A stretch of DNA of 22,291 nucleotides. Origin: DATAQC01 sp046263055 (GTDB lineage Bacteria; Actinomycetota; Acidimicrobiia; Acidimicrobiales; AC-14). The stretch lies in contig JBHELO010000090.1 of assembly GCA_046263055.1 (NCBI GenBank), forward strand, positions 1 to 22,291, read 5' to 3'. Positions 13,644 through 21,219 of the stretch are shown here, in pieces (the first letter of the stretch is position 1; every line of letters begins with the position of its first letter). The position numbers and the translations under genes are program-made. The notes beneath the pieces are model-generated. The model had not been told where the DNA came from, did no database searches, and was given only the letters and a program-made list of their open reading frames with translations.

Positions 13644-14561
13644 TCAGGGCGTGGCCAGGCCGACGGCGTCACCGGCGTCACCGGCGCCGGCCAATCCGCC
13701 GCCGGCCAATCCGCTGCCCTGGACAGCGTCGCCCCACTCGCTGCCGGTGGCCACCGGGAACGGGTGGTCAGCGCCGCCGGGGCCCCAGCGCTCCCAGCCG
13801 GCCTGCACCCCGGACAGCACCGGGTAGGCCAGGGCGATCAGGCCCACGGCCACGACGCCATCCAGCCAGAAGTGGTTGGCGGTCACGACCACCACGACCA
13901 CCGTCACCACCGGGTGGGCCAGGACCAGCCAGCGCCAGCGGCTGGTGCTGGAGCGCATCACCACCACCGCGATGAGCACGGCCCAGGCCACGTGCACCGA
14001 CGGCATGGCCGACAACTGGTCGGCCAGGGCCCGGCCCAGGGCGGTGTACACCGACTGGTGATACAGGAGGGCGGTGTCCACGAAGCCCAGCTCGTCCAGC
14101 ATGCGGGGTGGGGCAACCGGGATCAGTTGGATGGCCAGCGCCGCCCCCGTCACCAGGGCGATCACGTTGCGGGTACGGGGGTAGCGGTCACGGTGGCGCG
14201 CGAACAGCCAGACCAGGAACGCAAGCAGGGCCGTGCCGTGGGCCACCGCGTAGAACTGGTTGGCCGCCTCCACCAGCCACGGGTGGGGGAGCACGGCCCG
14301 CTGCACGCTCACCTCGCTGGGCAGGTGCAGCCACCGCTCGAGCCGCCAGATGGTGCGGGACCGGTCCAGCGCCCGGTCAACCTTCATCACCGAGACGGTC
14401 CCCGCCAGCTGCCAGATCGAGTACAGCGTGGCCACCACGGCGGCCTCCTTGGTCACCGCCCGGGCCGTGCGCACCCACCCTCGCGTGGCCGGCCGCAGCA
14501 CCACCGTGACCGCCACCAGGACGGTGGCCAGGACCGCAGCCTGGCCCCAGGAGACCCACAT
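13644..14561 (-). CDS. PAP2-superfamily membrane phosphatase/phosphotransferase
   Basis: A 305-residue polytopic membrane protein with about six hydrophobic segments. The PAP2_3-type signature is present: VAPPRML (149-155), SAMPSVHVAWA (184-194) and ANHFWLDG (228-235), giving catalytic His190 and His230 with Asp234. Enzymes of this branch act on lipid phosphates or transfer phosphoinositol or phospho-sugar head groups; the substrate is not evident here. The Gly/Ala-rich C-terminal tail (about 270-305) includes a short duplicated GLAG motif. It starts 16 nt after the cupredoxin lipoprotein stop, so it is probably the last gene of that transcript. It converges with imuB across a 44-nt gap. Confidence 0.88.
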   Translation of the reverse strand: MWVSWGQAAVLATVLVAVTVVLRPATRGWVRTARAVTKEAAVVATLYSIWQLAGTVSVMKVDRALDRSRTIWRLERWLHLPSEVSVQRAVLPHPWLVEAANQFYAVAHGTALLAFLVWLFARHRDRYPRTRNVIALVTGAALAIQLIPVAPPRMLDELGFVDTALLYHQSVYTALGRALADQLSAMPSVHVAWAVLIAVVVMRSSTSRWRWLVLAHPVVTVVVVVVTANHFWLDGVVAVGLIALAYPVLSGVQAGWERWGPGGADHPFPVATGSEWGDAVQGSGLAGGGLAGAGDAGDAVGLATP

Positions 14562-14577
14562 CCCGCTCAGCCCTCCG

Positions 14578-15018
14578 TCAGGCGACGACCAGGCTTCCCT
14601 GCATCTGGGTGGGATGCACCGAGCAGTGGAAGCGGTACGTGCCGGCCGGGAGCCCCTTCACCGAGTAGGTGACCTCCGTCGGCCCGCTGACGATCTGGCC
14701 GGAGAACAGGGGGGTCGAGTCCTGGTTGCCGAGGATCACCACGTCATGGGGGAGGGACTCCTTGTTGTCGAAGGTGATGGTGAAGGCCTGGCCGGCGGGG
14801 GCGGCCAGGCAGCCTTTGTCGTAGCGCAGGTTGTCGGCCGAGATGGAGAGCGACGTCCCTCCCACCGTGCAGGTGGCTCCCCGGGCGGAGATGGTGGGGT
14901 CGTCCGAGGTCGCCTTCCCGCAGCCGGCGGCGGCCAGGGCGAGGGCGACGATCACGGCCCCGACCACGGGGACAGCGCGCCACCACCCCCCCTGCCCGCG
15001 GCCCCTCACCGCCCCCAT
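14578..15018 (-). CDS. Cupredoxin lipoprotein (type 1 copper)
   Basis: A 146-residue lipoprotein: helix at about 15-31 and lipobox AAAGC with Cys33 lipidated. The mature part is a cupredoxin fold. Probable type 1 copper ligands are His91 (LPHDVV), Cys132 and His135 (RFHCSVHP) and Met139 (TQM). Cys50 and Cys70 may form a disulfide. It likely shuttles electrons or holds copper on the outer face of the membrane. ATG 15018 is used; a GTG one codon earlier is also possible, and AGGAGG lies just upstream. It is separated from the preceding gene by about 170 nt containing its own probable promoter. Confidence 0.92.
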   Translation of the reverse strand: MGAVRGRGQGGWWRAVPVVGAVIVALALAAAGCGKATSDDPTISARGATCTVGGTSLSISADNLRYDKGCLAAPAGQAFTITFDNKESLPHDVVILGNQDSTPLFSGQIVSGPTEVTYSVKGLPAGTYRFHCSVHPTQMQGSLVVA

Positions 15019-15058
15019 CACACCTCCTCCCGAGCCCGTCCGACCGACACCGGCCGCG

Positions 15059-15064
15059 ACCTTA
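15059..15064 (-). promoter_or_regulatory. Candidate -10 element for the cupredoxin lipoprotein gene
   Basis: TAAGGT on the minus strand lies 40 nt upstream of the ATG at 15018, giving a short leader containing the AGGAGG site. No -35 match is seen. The 170-nt gap suggests a promoter must be here, but the exact site is uncertain. Confidence 0.3.
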
Positions 15065-15192
15065 GGGTCGGGACGGAAACTACCTGCGCAGTGCCTGCAT
15101 CAGTATCCCGAGGCCCTGTACCTCGAACCGCGCAGGGGTTTCGGCCTGGACCCCTGTCGGCGGCGGGGCCGGCCGGACAGCCGCGCGCCGGC

Positions 15193-15993
15193 TCACCTCC
15201 CGGCGTCACCGCCGCCGCCGCCCCTGCGCCCCGGCCGGGCTCGCCTGCGGGCTCGCCGCCACCAGGCCCACGGCCCCAGCACGCCGATGACGACGACGGC
15301 CACCACGATGACCGCGACCACCGCCACCCGGCTGCCGCCCGACGAGCCGGCGGGGGCGGCGGTGGTGGCGGGGGCGGCCGACGTCGCCCCCACGTACCAC
15401 CCGGCCCGCTGGAACTGGGCCCCCACGGTGACGCCGGCCGCCACTTGCTTGGTGTCTATCCGCTGCCAGGCCTTGCCGTCGGCCGAGTAGAGGATGACCT
15501 CCGCTGCCTCGGGGACGGTGAGGAACAGGTCGCCGGGCTTGGTCAGGGTGGTCACCGGTTGCCTGGAGGGCGAGTAGGAGAGCTCGATTCGGTAGGCGTT
15601 GCCGGTGGGCCGCAACGGCGAGGGCACCGGGCCGAGGGTGGCGGGATCGAGGGGCGTGAGGGTGCCGGCCACCGCCGAGTCCGCCCCGTGGGGCGGCACC
15701 GCCCCGCCCGTGAAGTCCACCACGAACTGGCCATCGGGCGTCTGGAACGCCCCCGCCGCCGAGCTCCCCCCGGTGAAGGCGATCTGGCCCGTTCCCGGGG
15801 TGGGCACGAGGTTGCCCTTCTTGAAGGCGGCCGGGGGGCTCACCCACTGGTAGGCGGGCGGAGGGCCGATGCCGTCGAAGAGGGGCCGCACGGAGTGGCC
15901 CCCGGCGAGAGCGGTCGCCAGCACCGCCCCCGCGTAGACCACGAGCAGGGCCAGGCCGACGGCCAGCGGGCGCGGATGGCGGGCGGTGCTCAC
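15193..15993 (-). CDS. Unknown two-helix exported membrane protein, copper cluster
   Basis: A 266-residue product from a GTG that overlaps the YcnI stop (GTGA). An N-terminal helix (about 10-30) is followed by an extracytoplasmic region of roughly 185 residues with beta-rich phrases (GQIAFTGGSSAAGAF, QFVVDFTGGAVPPHG, GNAYRIELSYS, AEVILYSADGKAWQRIDT). Then come an Ala/Thr/Ser linker, a second helix (about 218-240, VAVVAVIVVAVVVIGVL) and a very basic, Gly-rich cytoplasmic tail. No Cys or Met/His copper motif stands out. Strict translational coupling to the YcnI gene and to CopC-CopD suggests a role in the same copper or redox process, but I do not recognise the family. Confidence 0.8.
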   Translation of the reverse strand: MSTARHPRPLAVGLALLVVYAGAVLATALAGGHSVRPLFDGIGPPPAYQWVSPPAAFKKGNLVPTPGTGQIAFTGGSSAAGAFQTPDGQFVVDFTGGAVPPHGADSAVAGTLTPLDPATLGPVPSPLRPTGNAYRIELSYSPSRQPVTTLTKPGDLFLTVPEAAEVILYSADGKAWQRIDTKQVAAGVTVGAQFQRAGWYVGATSAAPATTAAPAGSSGGSRVAVVAVIVVAVVVIGVLGPWAWWRRARRRARPGRRGGGGGDAGR

Positions 15994-16577
15994 CAGTCCT
16001 GGGCTTCACCTTCGGAGGCGGATGGGCGTCCCCGCCGGGCCCCCACGGCCAGGCCGAGGGCGACGAGGGCGGCCACCAGCGCCGCCACGCCGACAGCCAG
16101 GGCGCCGTCGGCCCCACCCGTGGCGCTCGACCCCGACGAGGCCGCGGCGCGCCCGGTGGCCGTCGCCGGGGCGGCGGCGGTCACGTCCACCTGCACCTGA
16201 TCGGAGCTGCCGTCGGCGTAGGACATCGTCAGGTTCCAGGTGAGGGTACCGGGCTGGTCGGCGCCCTCGATCTCGAAGCCCCACTGCTCGAAGGTGTCGG
16301 GCCTCACCGCCCCGCCCGACCAGGTCACGGTGGCGTCGGTGCGCTTCACCGTCCACCCCGGAGGGGACCGGGTGGTGGCGCCGAAGGAGACGCCGGCGGG
16401 GCTGGCCAGCGCCAGCCCGGTCAGGTCGGCCGACTTCTCGTTGGCGGCGCTGAGGGTGAAGAACACCGGGACACCGGTGGCGACGGTGGCGGGGGTGATC
16501 TCCTCGTGGGCGGACGCCGCCGGTGCTGCCACGACGATGGCGGCGATGGCGGCGAGCGCGGCGACGACGGGTCGCAT
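15990..16577 (-). CDS. YcnI-family (DUF1775) copper-binding protein
   Basis: A 195-residue exported protein. The signal peptide (about 1-23) ends in ASA so that His24 becomes the first mature residue (HEEITPATV). In the characterised YcnI domain the N-terminal His coordinates Cu(II) in a mono-histidine brace. DUF1775 features follow: VPVFFTLSAANE, PPGWTVKRTD and FEQWGFEIEG with the conserved Trp residues. An Ala/Ser linker and a C-terminal helix (about 157-180) with a basic anchor keep it at the membrane. It lies 18 nt after the CopC-CopD gene, with AGGAG 7 nt before the ATG. This reproduces the ycnJ-ycnI pairing of Bacillus. Role: extracytoplasmic copper chaperone or sensor partner of CopD. 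Confidence 0.93.
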   Translation of the reverse strand: MRPVVAALAAIAAIVVAAPAASAHEEITPATVATGVPVFFTLSAANEKSADLTGLALASPAGVSFGATTRSPPGWTVKRTDATVTWSGGAVRPDTFEQWGFEIEGADQPGTLTWNLTMSYADGSSDQVQVDVTAAAPATATGRAAASSGSSATGGADGALAVGVAALVAALVALGLAVGARRGRPSASEGEAQDW

Positions 16578-16595
16578 CTGGCAACTCCTGCTGTC

Positions 16596-18320
16596 TCAGG
16601 GCTTCGGCTGCGAGCCGGCGAGCCGGAAGGTGAACGTGGTGGACGCGCTCGACCCGCCGCCGGCGGTGACCGTCAGGCGGTAGGGGCCGGGGCCAAGGGT
16701 CGTGTCGCCGACGAAGTGGCCGGGAGAGATCAGGCGCATGGACACGGGCTGGAGCGGACCGGCGGCCGGCCCCAGGCTCACGTCGGTATTGGACACCTCG
16801 GCCGCAGCCAGCCCCGAGGCGTTCACGAACGTCAGGTGCACCTGGTTGGCGCCCACGTCGGTGGGGTCGATGAAGAGCTCGGCCGTGTAGGGCCCGGCGC
16901 GGTGCTCCTGGTTGACCGGGCCCTTGGCGGCCAGGGCCAGGGAGCGCCCGGGGACGAGGGCCACCAGGGCGGCGGCCAGCGCCAGTGCCGCGACCAGGGC
17001 GGCGACCTCGGCGGCAGCGGTGCGCCGGAACGACGCCACGGCGGCGCCCGCCGAGGCGCCGTCGCCCTCCAGGCGGGCGGGCACCGACCACCGGTGGCGG
17101 GCGGCCAGGGCCAGGGCGACGGCCAGGGCCGCGACCTTGGCTGTCACCACCCGGCCGTGGCTCACCCGCCAAAGGTCGGAGACGGTGGAGAAGTCGCCGA
17201 AGGCGTTGACCACCCCGGTGACCACCACGACCCCCGCCGCCACCAGGGCCAGCCGCCCGAAGCGGCGGGTCAGATCGCGGACCAGGGCCGGCCGGCCGGC
17301 GTCGGGCACCGCCCGCCAGCTGGCCGCCCCCACGGCAACGAGCGCCCCCAGCCCCCCGACCCACACGCCCGCCGCCAGCAGGTGGACGGCGAGGGCGGGC
17401 ACGTCCACCGCGGCCCGCCCCAGCGTGCGGGCGTGGCCGTTGAGGGCCGAGGTCAGGCACAGGCCGCCGGCGAGCGCCCCCAGGACGCCGATCCACACGT
17501 CGGGGGCCAATCCCAGCGCCCGGCGCCGCCCCACCAGGGCCAGCACCGGTGCCAGGGCGGCGGCGGTGAGGACCATCTCGGCCAGCCACAGCCGCCCGAA
17601 CGCGGTGTGCAGGACCTGGCCCAGGGCCGCCGGCCGGGCCGCCGACACCAGTGAGAGACCCGACACGGTGGCCGTCTGGAAGACGAGCGCCAGGAGACCG
17701 GCCGCCGCCAGCACCGCCCACGCCGCCGGCAGCCACCGGCGGAACCGCCGCCGGAACCCGCTGGCAGCGTCCGAGCGGGCCAGCCCCGCCGCCCGCATGG
17801 CGGGCGTCCACACCCAGCGGCGGACGGCCACCAGCCCGATCAGGGCGATCAGACCGGCGAACCACACGAAGCGGACCACGCCGTAGCCCCAGCCCACCGT
17901 CCGGCCCGCTCCCCGGTCGGCGGGGATGGCGGCTGGGGAGATGGTGGACGGCGCCCCCACGTAGAACCCGAAGCCGCCGTGCACCGGGTGGCCGTCGGCC
18001 GACGTGACCCGCCACGTCACCGTATAGGTGCCGTTCTTCATCCGGGCGGGGACGTCGACCTCCCGTCCGGCTTCGGCCCGCTGGATCCCGCCGTCGTCCA
18101 CCCGGTGGCCGTCGACGTCGTAGACGCGGATCGCGCCGAAGGCCACCTCGACCGGCTCCGAGAAGTAGAGGCGGACGACGGCCGGGGCGCGAGGGACCGT
18201 CGTCTGGGGCGCCGGTTCGGAACGTAGGAGGACGGCGTGGGCGGAGGCGGCCGAGGCCGGGAGCACGATGGCGGCGACAGCCAGCGCGCCGGCGGCCGCC
18301 AGGCGGGACCGGGCGGACAT
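16596..18320 (-). CDS. CopC-CopD-YtkA-like fusion copper transport protein
   Basis: A 574-residue protein. The signal peptide ends AASA before HAVLLRSEPA (His28 as mature N-terminal copper ligand). The CopC domain (28-122) includes RLYFSEPVEVAFG and SADGHPVHGGF, where Asp109, His111 and possibly His114 complete a Cu(II) site. A CopD membrane domain (about 143-460) with eight or so helices follows, including HTAFGRLWLAEM and LNGHARTLG...AVHLLAAGVWVGGL. The last 110 residues form an extracytoplasmic domain (PYTAELFIDPTDVG to MRLISPGHFVGDTTLGPGPYRLTV) that resembles YtkA-like domains. ATG 18320 has GAGG 6 nt upstream; an earlier in-frame GTG (18425) lacks support. Function: copper import or handling across the membrane together with YcnI and the cupredoxins. 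Confidence 0.93.
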   Translation of the reverse strand: MSARSRLAAAGALAVAAIVLPASAASAHAVLLRSEPAPQTTVPRAPAVVRLYFSEPVEVAFGAIRVYDVDGHRVDDGGIQRAEAGREVDVPARMKNGTYTVTWRVTSADGHPVHGGFGFYVGAPSTISPAAIPADRGAGRTVGWGYGVVRFVWFAGLIALIGLVAVRRWVWTPAMRAAGLARSDAASGFRRRFRRWLPAAWAVLAAAGLLALVFQTATVSGLSLVSAARPAALGQVLHTAFGRLWLAEMVLTAAALAPVLALVGRRRALGLAPDVWIGVLGALAGGLCLTSALNGHARTLGRAAVDVPALAVHLLAAGVWVGGLGALVAVGAASWRAVPDAGRPALVRDLTRRFGRLALVAAGVVVVTGVVNAFGDFSTVSDLWRVSHGRVVTAKVAALAVALALAARHRWSVPARLEGDGASAGAAVASFRRTAAAEVAALVAALALAAALVALVPGRSLALAAKGPVNQEHRAGPYTAELFIDPTDVGANQVHLTFVNASGLAAAEVSNTDVSLGPAAGPLQPVSMRLISPGHFVGDTTLGPGPYRLTVTAGGGSSASTTFTFRLAGSQPKP

Positions 18321-18698
18321 CAAACCTCGCTCTCGGGCGGCGACGTGGTGTGGGGCCCCGAGCCGGTCGGCACGGCCGGTCGGCGGGGGGGGCGGGTGGC
18401 GGCAGGTAGCCCCGGCCGGTGGCACGGGTGGCGGCGGCAGGGGTGGCGGCCGGCGGCGGTGGTCGGGGTGGCGGTGGCCGGGGTGGCGGTGGTCGGGGCT
18501 CGGGCGGCGACCGGCGGCGGTGGCCCGGGTGGCGGCGACCGGCGGCGGTGGCCCGGGTGGCAGTGGCCCCGGCGGCGGCGACCGGCGGCGGTGGCCCGGG
18601 TGGCAGTGGCCCCGGCGGCGGTGGCCCGGGTGACGGTGCCCCGGGTGGCGGTGGCCAGGGTGGCGGTGGCCGTTCGCCGTGGACGGCGATGGCCGGGC
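18321..18698. other. 378-nt intergenic leader of the copper genes
   Basis: There is no credible gene here on either strand. The reading frames on the plus strand are long only because of GGTGGC-type low complexity (Gly/Arg/Trp-rich products). The stretch holds a run of eight G (18385-18392), several GGGG tracts (about 18437-18498) and a tandem repeat (18503-18616). It lies between the stop of the membrane protein gene and the CopC-CopD start, so it would form the 5' leader or contain the promoter of the CopC-CopD operon. Confidence 0.7.
18503..18616. repeat. GC-rich minisatellite (31-mer x3, 43-mer x2)
   Basis: A 31-nt unit beginning GGCGGCGACCGG occurs without mismatch at 18503-18533, 18531-18561 and 18574-18604. 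Two perfect 43-nt tandem copies lie at 18531-18573 and 18574-18616. Degenerate GGTGGC/GGCCC units continue to about 18671. The irregular spacing (28, then 43) indicates recent slippage or duplication rather than a CRISPR. Confidence 0.9.
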
Positions 18699-19415
18699 TC
18701 AGGCGGCGAGCGCCGGCGGTCCGCGGGGCGGGAGCCGGCCCGCCACCGAGCCGCCGGGGATGGCGATGCCCGGGGTCGAGATAGCGGCGGTCGACGGGGC
18801 CGAGCGGACCTGCCGGCGCCGGGGCCGGGCGGCCACCCTGGCGGCCAACTCCGTCACCGCCGCCAGCGTGCCCACGAACACGGCCGCCACCACGACCTGA
18901 AGGGCCAGGCCCACCAGCAGCGGGAGGGAGGTGGCCAAGCCGGCCACCGGCGCACCAGCGGCCATTCGCTCGATCGTCTCGATGGCTGCGAAGCCCGCCA
19001 TCTGGGCCGCGGCCAGCCGGGCCAGCGTGGCGGGGTACGGCCGGGGCGCCGCCTCCATCGTCGCCGCCCGGGCCGCGTGGCGGGCGCGCTCCCGAGCGGC
19101 CGACGATGCAATCGACCGGCGGGCGCAGTCCCGGGCGGCCGCCGATGAGGGCGGCCGGCGGGCGCCGGCCCGGGCGGCCCAGGAGACGGCCACCGAGACC
19201 GCCACCAGGGCGAGCCCGACGGCCACCCGCCAGTACCCGTGGCCGGTGGCGGCCAGGTCCACCCGGCGGCGGGTGGGGTCGCCGACGACCACCACGTAGT
19301 CCAGGGTGTGGGCCACCACCACACCGGACACGACCACCGCCGCCCGGCCCACCAGGCCGTTGGCGGGCAGGCGCGAGGCCACCGCCGGCCTACGGCTACC
19401 TCCTCGGCGGTTCAC
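18699..19415 (-). CDS. Unknown membrane protein downstream of cupredoxin
   Basis: A 238-residue product from a GTG overlapping the cupredoxin stop (GTGA). The first helix (about 21-36, VGRAAVVVSGVVVAHTLDYVVVV) carries an internal His-Thr-Leu-Asp-Tyr motif and is followed by DPTRRRVDLAATGHGYW. The second helix is at about 56-72. A long basic Arg/Ala-rich cytoplasmic region (about 75-120) comes next, then helical segments near 125-145 and 150-180, ending in a Pro/Arg-rich tail. The AHTLDY and GHGYW residues could bind a metal or heme, but this is speculation. I do not recognise a family. Coupling to a cupredoxin suggests a copper or electron-transfer role. The C-terminal end runs into the GC-rich repeat region. 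Confidence 0.75.
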   Translation of the reverse strand: MNRRGGSRRPAVASRLPANGLVGRAAVVVSGVVVAHTLDYVVVVGDPTRRRVDLAATGHGYWRVAVGLALVAVSVAVSWAARAGARRPPSSAAARDCARRSIASSAARERARHAARAATMEAAPRPYPATLARLAAAQMAGFAAIETIERMAAGAPVAGLATSLPLLVGLALQVVVAAVFVGTLAAVTELAARVAARPRRRQVRSAPSTAAISTPGIAIPGGSVAGRLPPRGPPALAA

Positions 19416-19945
19416 GCCACCGTGATGGTGCCCTTCATCCCGGCCGCGTAGTGGCCAGGTTGGTGGCACCCGTACATCGTGGTGCCGGCGGTCGGGAACG
19501 TGAAGGCGATGCTCTTGGTCTGGCCCGGCATGAGCGTGAAGCCGGTGGGCTCGTCGGGCATGGCCATGCCCGCGGGCATGGACCGCATCTCGGCCTCGTG
19601 GTCGGCCTGGAAGGCGCCGTCGCCCACGTCGAACTCGTGGCTCACGGCACCGGCGTCGGTGACAGTGAAGGCGATGGTCTCGCCCGGGTGGACGGCGATC
19701 TGCGCGGGGCTGAACTTGAGGTCGTCGGTGGCCTTGATGTCCACCGTGCGGGTGGCCTTGGCCACGTCGGCGGGCAGGGCCGGCGGGCCGGGCGCCGGGG
19801 TGGTGGTGGTGACGGTGGGGTTGCCGGCGGTGCTGGCGGTGCTGCCGCCGGTGCCGCTGCTCGTGGTGCTGCTGCTGGCACAACCGGCGAGGACGGCCAG
19901 GGCGGAGCCGAGGACGACGGCAACGACGGCGGGACGACTCCTCAT
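19412..19945 (-). CDS. Cupredoxin lipoprotein with Met/His-rich insert
   Basis: A 177-residue lipoprotein (VLAGC lipobox, Cys22) with a Ser/Thr/Gly linker (23-60) and a cupredoxin domain. Likely type 1 copper ligands are His103 (AVSHEF), Cys160, His165 and Met170 (YGCHQPGHYAAGM). An insert at about 113-130 (QADHEAEMRSMPAGMAMP) adds one His and four Met, a composition typical of copper-acquiring loops. It may be an extracytoplasmic electron carrier or copper-binding donor for the neighbouring CopC-CopD protein. ATG 19945 is chosen for the GGGGAG site 5 nt upstream; ATG 19957 is the alternative. It is first in its transcript, divergent from the lipoprotein gene at 20102. Confidence 0.92.
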   Translation of the reverse strand: MRSRPAVVAVVLGSALAVLAGCASSSTTSSGTGGSTASTAGNPTVTTTTPAPGPPALPADVAKATRTVDIKATDDLKFSPAQIAVHPGETIAFTVTDAGAVSHEFDVGDGAFQADHEAEMRSMPAGMAMPDEPTGFTLMPGQTKSIAFTFPTAGTTMYGCHQPGHYAAGMKGTITVA

Positions 19946-19984
19946 GTGGCTCCCCATGGCTCTGCCAGGCGCGGCGCGATGGCC

Positions 19985-19990
19985 ATCGTA
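19985..19990 (-). promoter_or_regulatory. -10 element TACGAT for the cupredoxin operon
   Basis: TACGAT on the minus strand lies 39 nt before the ATG at 19945, giving a short leader with the Shine-Dalgarno. Its partner TACGCT drives the divergent operon. No -35 consensus is obvious. Confidence 0.4.
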
Positions 19991-20050
19991 GTGGCGGAGG
20001 CCGGCTGCTCGGCACCGCCGCGGTGATCGCCGGCCCGGCACGGGCGCCAG

Positions 20051-20056
20051 TACGCT
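20051..20056 (+). promoter_or_regulatory. -10 element TACGCT for the 20102 operon
   Basis: TACGCT on the plus strand lies 45 nt before the GTG at 20102. Together with TACGAT (19985-19990) it defines a divergent promoter region of about 156 nt where a shared metal-responsive regulator could act; no clear operator was found. Confidence 0.4.
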
Positions 20057-20101
20057 CCCGTCCCGGAGATGCTGGATGACGGCCACGACCGCGGGGACCG
20101 T

Positions 20102-20536
20102 GTGAACCGGCGTCGGACCGTCCTGGCCGCCATGGTGGTAATGACGACGGTAGCGCTGGCCGCCGCCTGCTCGTCGGGCTCCGCATCGGCGGCCCGGCCC
20201 ACCACCACCGCCCGCCTGCAGATCACCTCCCCGACGCCCAACCAGGTGACCGGGCCGGACCTGAGCCTGGAGCTGAACCTCATCGGCGCCAAGGTGGTGC
20301 CGGCGGCCAGCGGCCCCCTTCGTCCCGACGAGGGGCACATCCACGTGTCCGTGGACGGCAAGCTGGTCTCCATGACCTACGGGACGACGCAGGACCTGCA
20401 CGGCCTCACGCCCGGCAGCCACTCGGTGCAGGCCGAGTTCGTGGCTACCGACCACGCTCCCTTCCGCAATCGGGTGGTGGCCGCCGTGCTGTTCCAGGTC
20501 CAGGACACCACCGCTCCGCCGACGGCACCCACGTGA
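20102..20536 (+). CDS. Putative lipoprotein with His-containing beta domain (DUF4399-like)
   Basis: A 144-residue lipoprotein from GTG 20102: RRR n-region, hydrophobic core, and Cys23 in the lipobox LAAAC. The mature part (ITSPTPNQVTGPDLSLELNL, DEGHIHVSVDGKLVSMTYG, LHGLTPGSHSVQAEFVATDHAPF) has His residues in the pattern GHIHVxVDG...LxPGxH. This resembles DUF4399-type and other small metal-associated beta-sandwich domains. Those His residues may bind copper. GTG is preferred over ATG 20069 because it gives a normal signal peptide and has GGGGA just upstream. Divergence from the cupredoxin operon and the stop overlap with the CPBP gene suggest extracytoplasmic metal or redox work. The family call is tentative. 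Confidence 0.75.
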   Translation: MNRRRTVLAAMVVMTTVALAAACSSGSASAARPTTTARLQITSPTPNQVTGPDLSLELNLIGAKVVPAASGPLRPDEGHIHVSVDGKLVSMTYGTTQDLHGLTPGSHSVQAEFVATDHAPFRNRVVAAVLFQVQDTTAPPTAPT

Positions 20537-21219
20537 CCGCAACCGCGCCCCCGCCCGTCGCCGGGCCGCCAGGTCCCACGACGGACGACGGCGAACCTCG
20601 CGGCACACCTGGGGCGCGCGCCGTCGCCCCCGTCGCCATGGCCGGGGGCGCGCTGGCCGCCGGGGTGGTGGCCGGGGGGTGCGCGCTGTTGACGTTGCGA
20701 CCCGCCGTCCTGGGCGCCGTCGCCGATCCCACCGTCGCCGTGGTGGTGCTGTTCTCGGCCCTGCTGGCGGTAGGCGTCGGGTGGCCGGGGGTGGCGGGCG
20801 GCGCCGGGGACGGTCCCGGTGCGGCCCGGACGGGCCACGGCCGGGCTCCGGCCCCCACCGTGGCTGCCGCCGTCGCCCTGGGAGTGGCCGCCTTCGCCGT
20901 GGGCCGGGTGCTGGGCGGGGGGCGGGCGCCAGCGCCGTTCGCCGTGCGCCTCGTGGCTCTCAACAGCCTGGCGGCGGTGGCCGAGGAGGCGTTCTTCCGC
21001 CGGCTGGCCTACGGCGTGCTGTCGGCCTCGGGCCCCGCCGCCGCGGTGGCGGGCACCGCCGTGCTGTTCGCCGTGGTCCACGTCACGGTGTACGGCGCCT
21101 GGGTGCTCCCGATCGACCTGGCCGCCGGGCTCGTCCTGGGCTGGCAGCGGTGGGCCACCGGCTCCTGGCTGGCGCCCGCGGCCACCCATGTGGTGGCCAA
21201 CCTGCTGGTGATGGTGTGA
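20533..21219 (+). CDS. CPBP-family intramembrane metalloprotease
   Basis: A 228-residue polytopic membrane protein whose GTG overlaps the previous stop. The CPBP (Rce1-like/Abi) signature is present: EEAFFRR (Glu151, Glu152, Arg156-157), then His183 in AVVHV and His219 in ATHVVANLL. These are the expected catalytic Glu and metal-binding residues inside the membrane. About six helices are predicted, preceded by a 30-residue Pro/Gly-rich N-terminal tail. Members process membrane-bound or prenylated peptides, and in bacteria often provide immunity to or maturation of peptides. The substrate is unknown here; the adjacent lipoprotein is one candidate. The stop overlaps the start of the substrate-binding protein gene. 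Confidence 0.9.
   Translation: MTATAPPPVAGPPGPTTDDGEPRGTPGARAVAPVAMAGGALAAGVVAGGCALLTLRPAVLGAVADPTVAVVVLFSALLAVGVGWPGVAGGAGDGPGAARTGHGRAPAPTVAAAVALGVAAFAVGRVLGGGRAPAPFAVRLVALNSLAAVAEEAFFRRLAYGVLSASGPAAAVAGTAVLFAVVHVTVYGAWVLPIDLAAGLVLGWQRWATGSWLAPAATHVVANLLVMV

Noticed and set aside
15100..15192. RNA gene or riboswitch in the gap before the second cupredoxin gene
   Set aside because: I found no T-loop, anticodon-stem pattern or known riboswitch core; only a candidate -10 element is visible in this gap.
18385..18392. Phase-variable G8 homopolymer
   Set aside because: It lies in the leader, not in a coding frame, and an eight-base G run is not remarkable at this GC content. It is kept only as part of the leader description.
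18503..18616. CRISPR array
   Set aside because: The repeats overlap or abut with spacings of 28 and 43 nt, there are no unique spacers, and no cas genes are nearby.
18237..19148. Plus-strand open frames over the GC-rich repeat
   Set aside because: The products are Gly/Arg/Trp low complexity caused by the repeat, there is no ribosome-binding site, and part is antisense to a better minus-strand gene.
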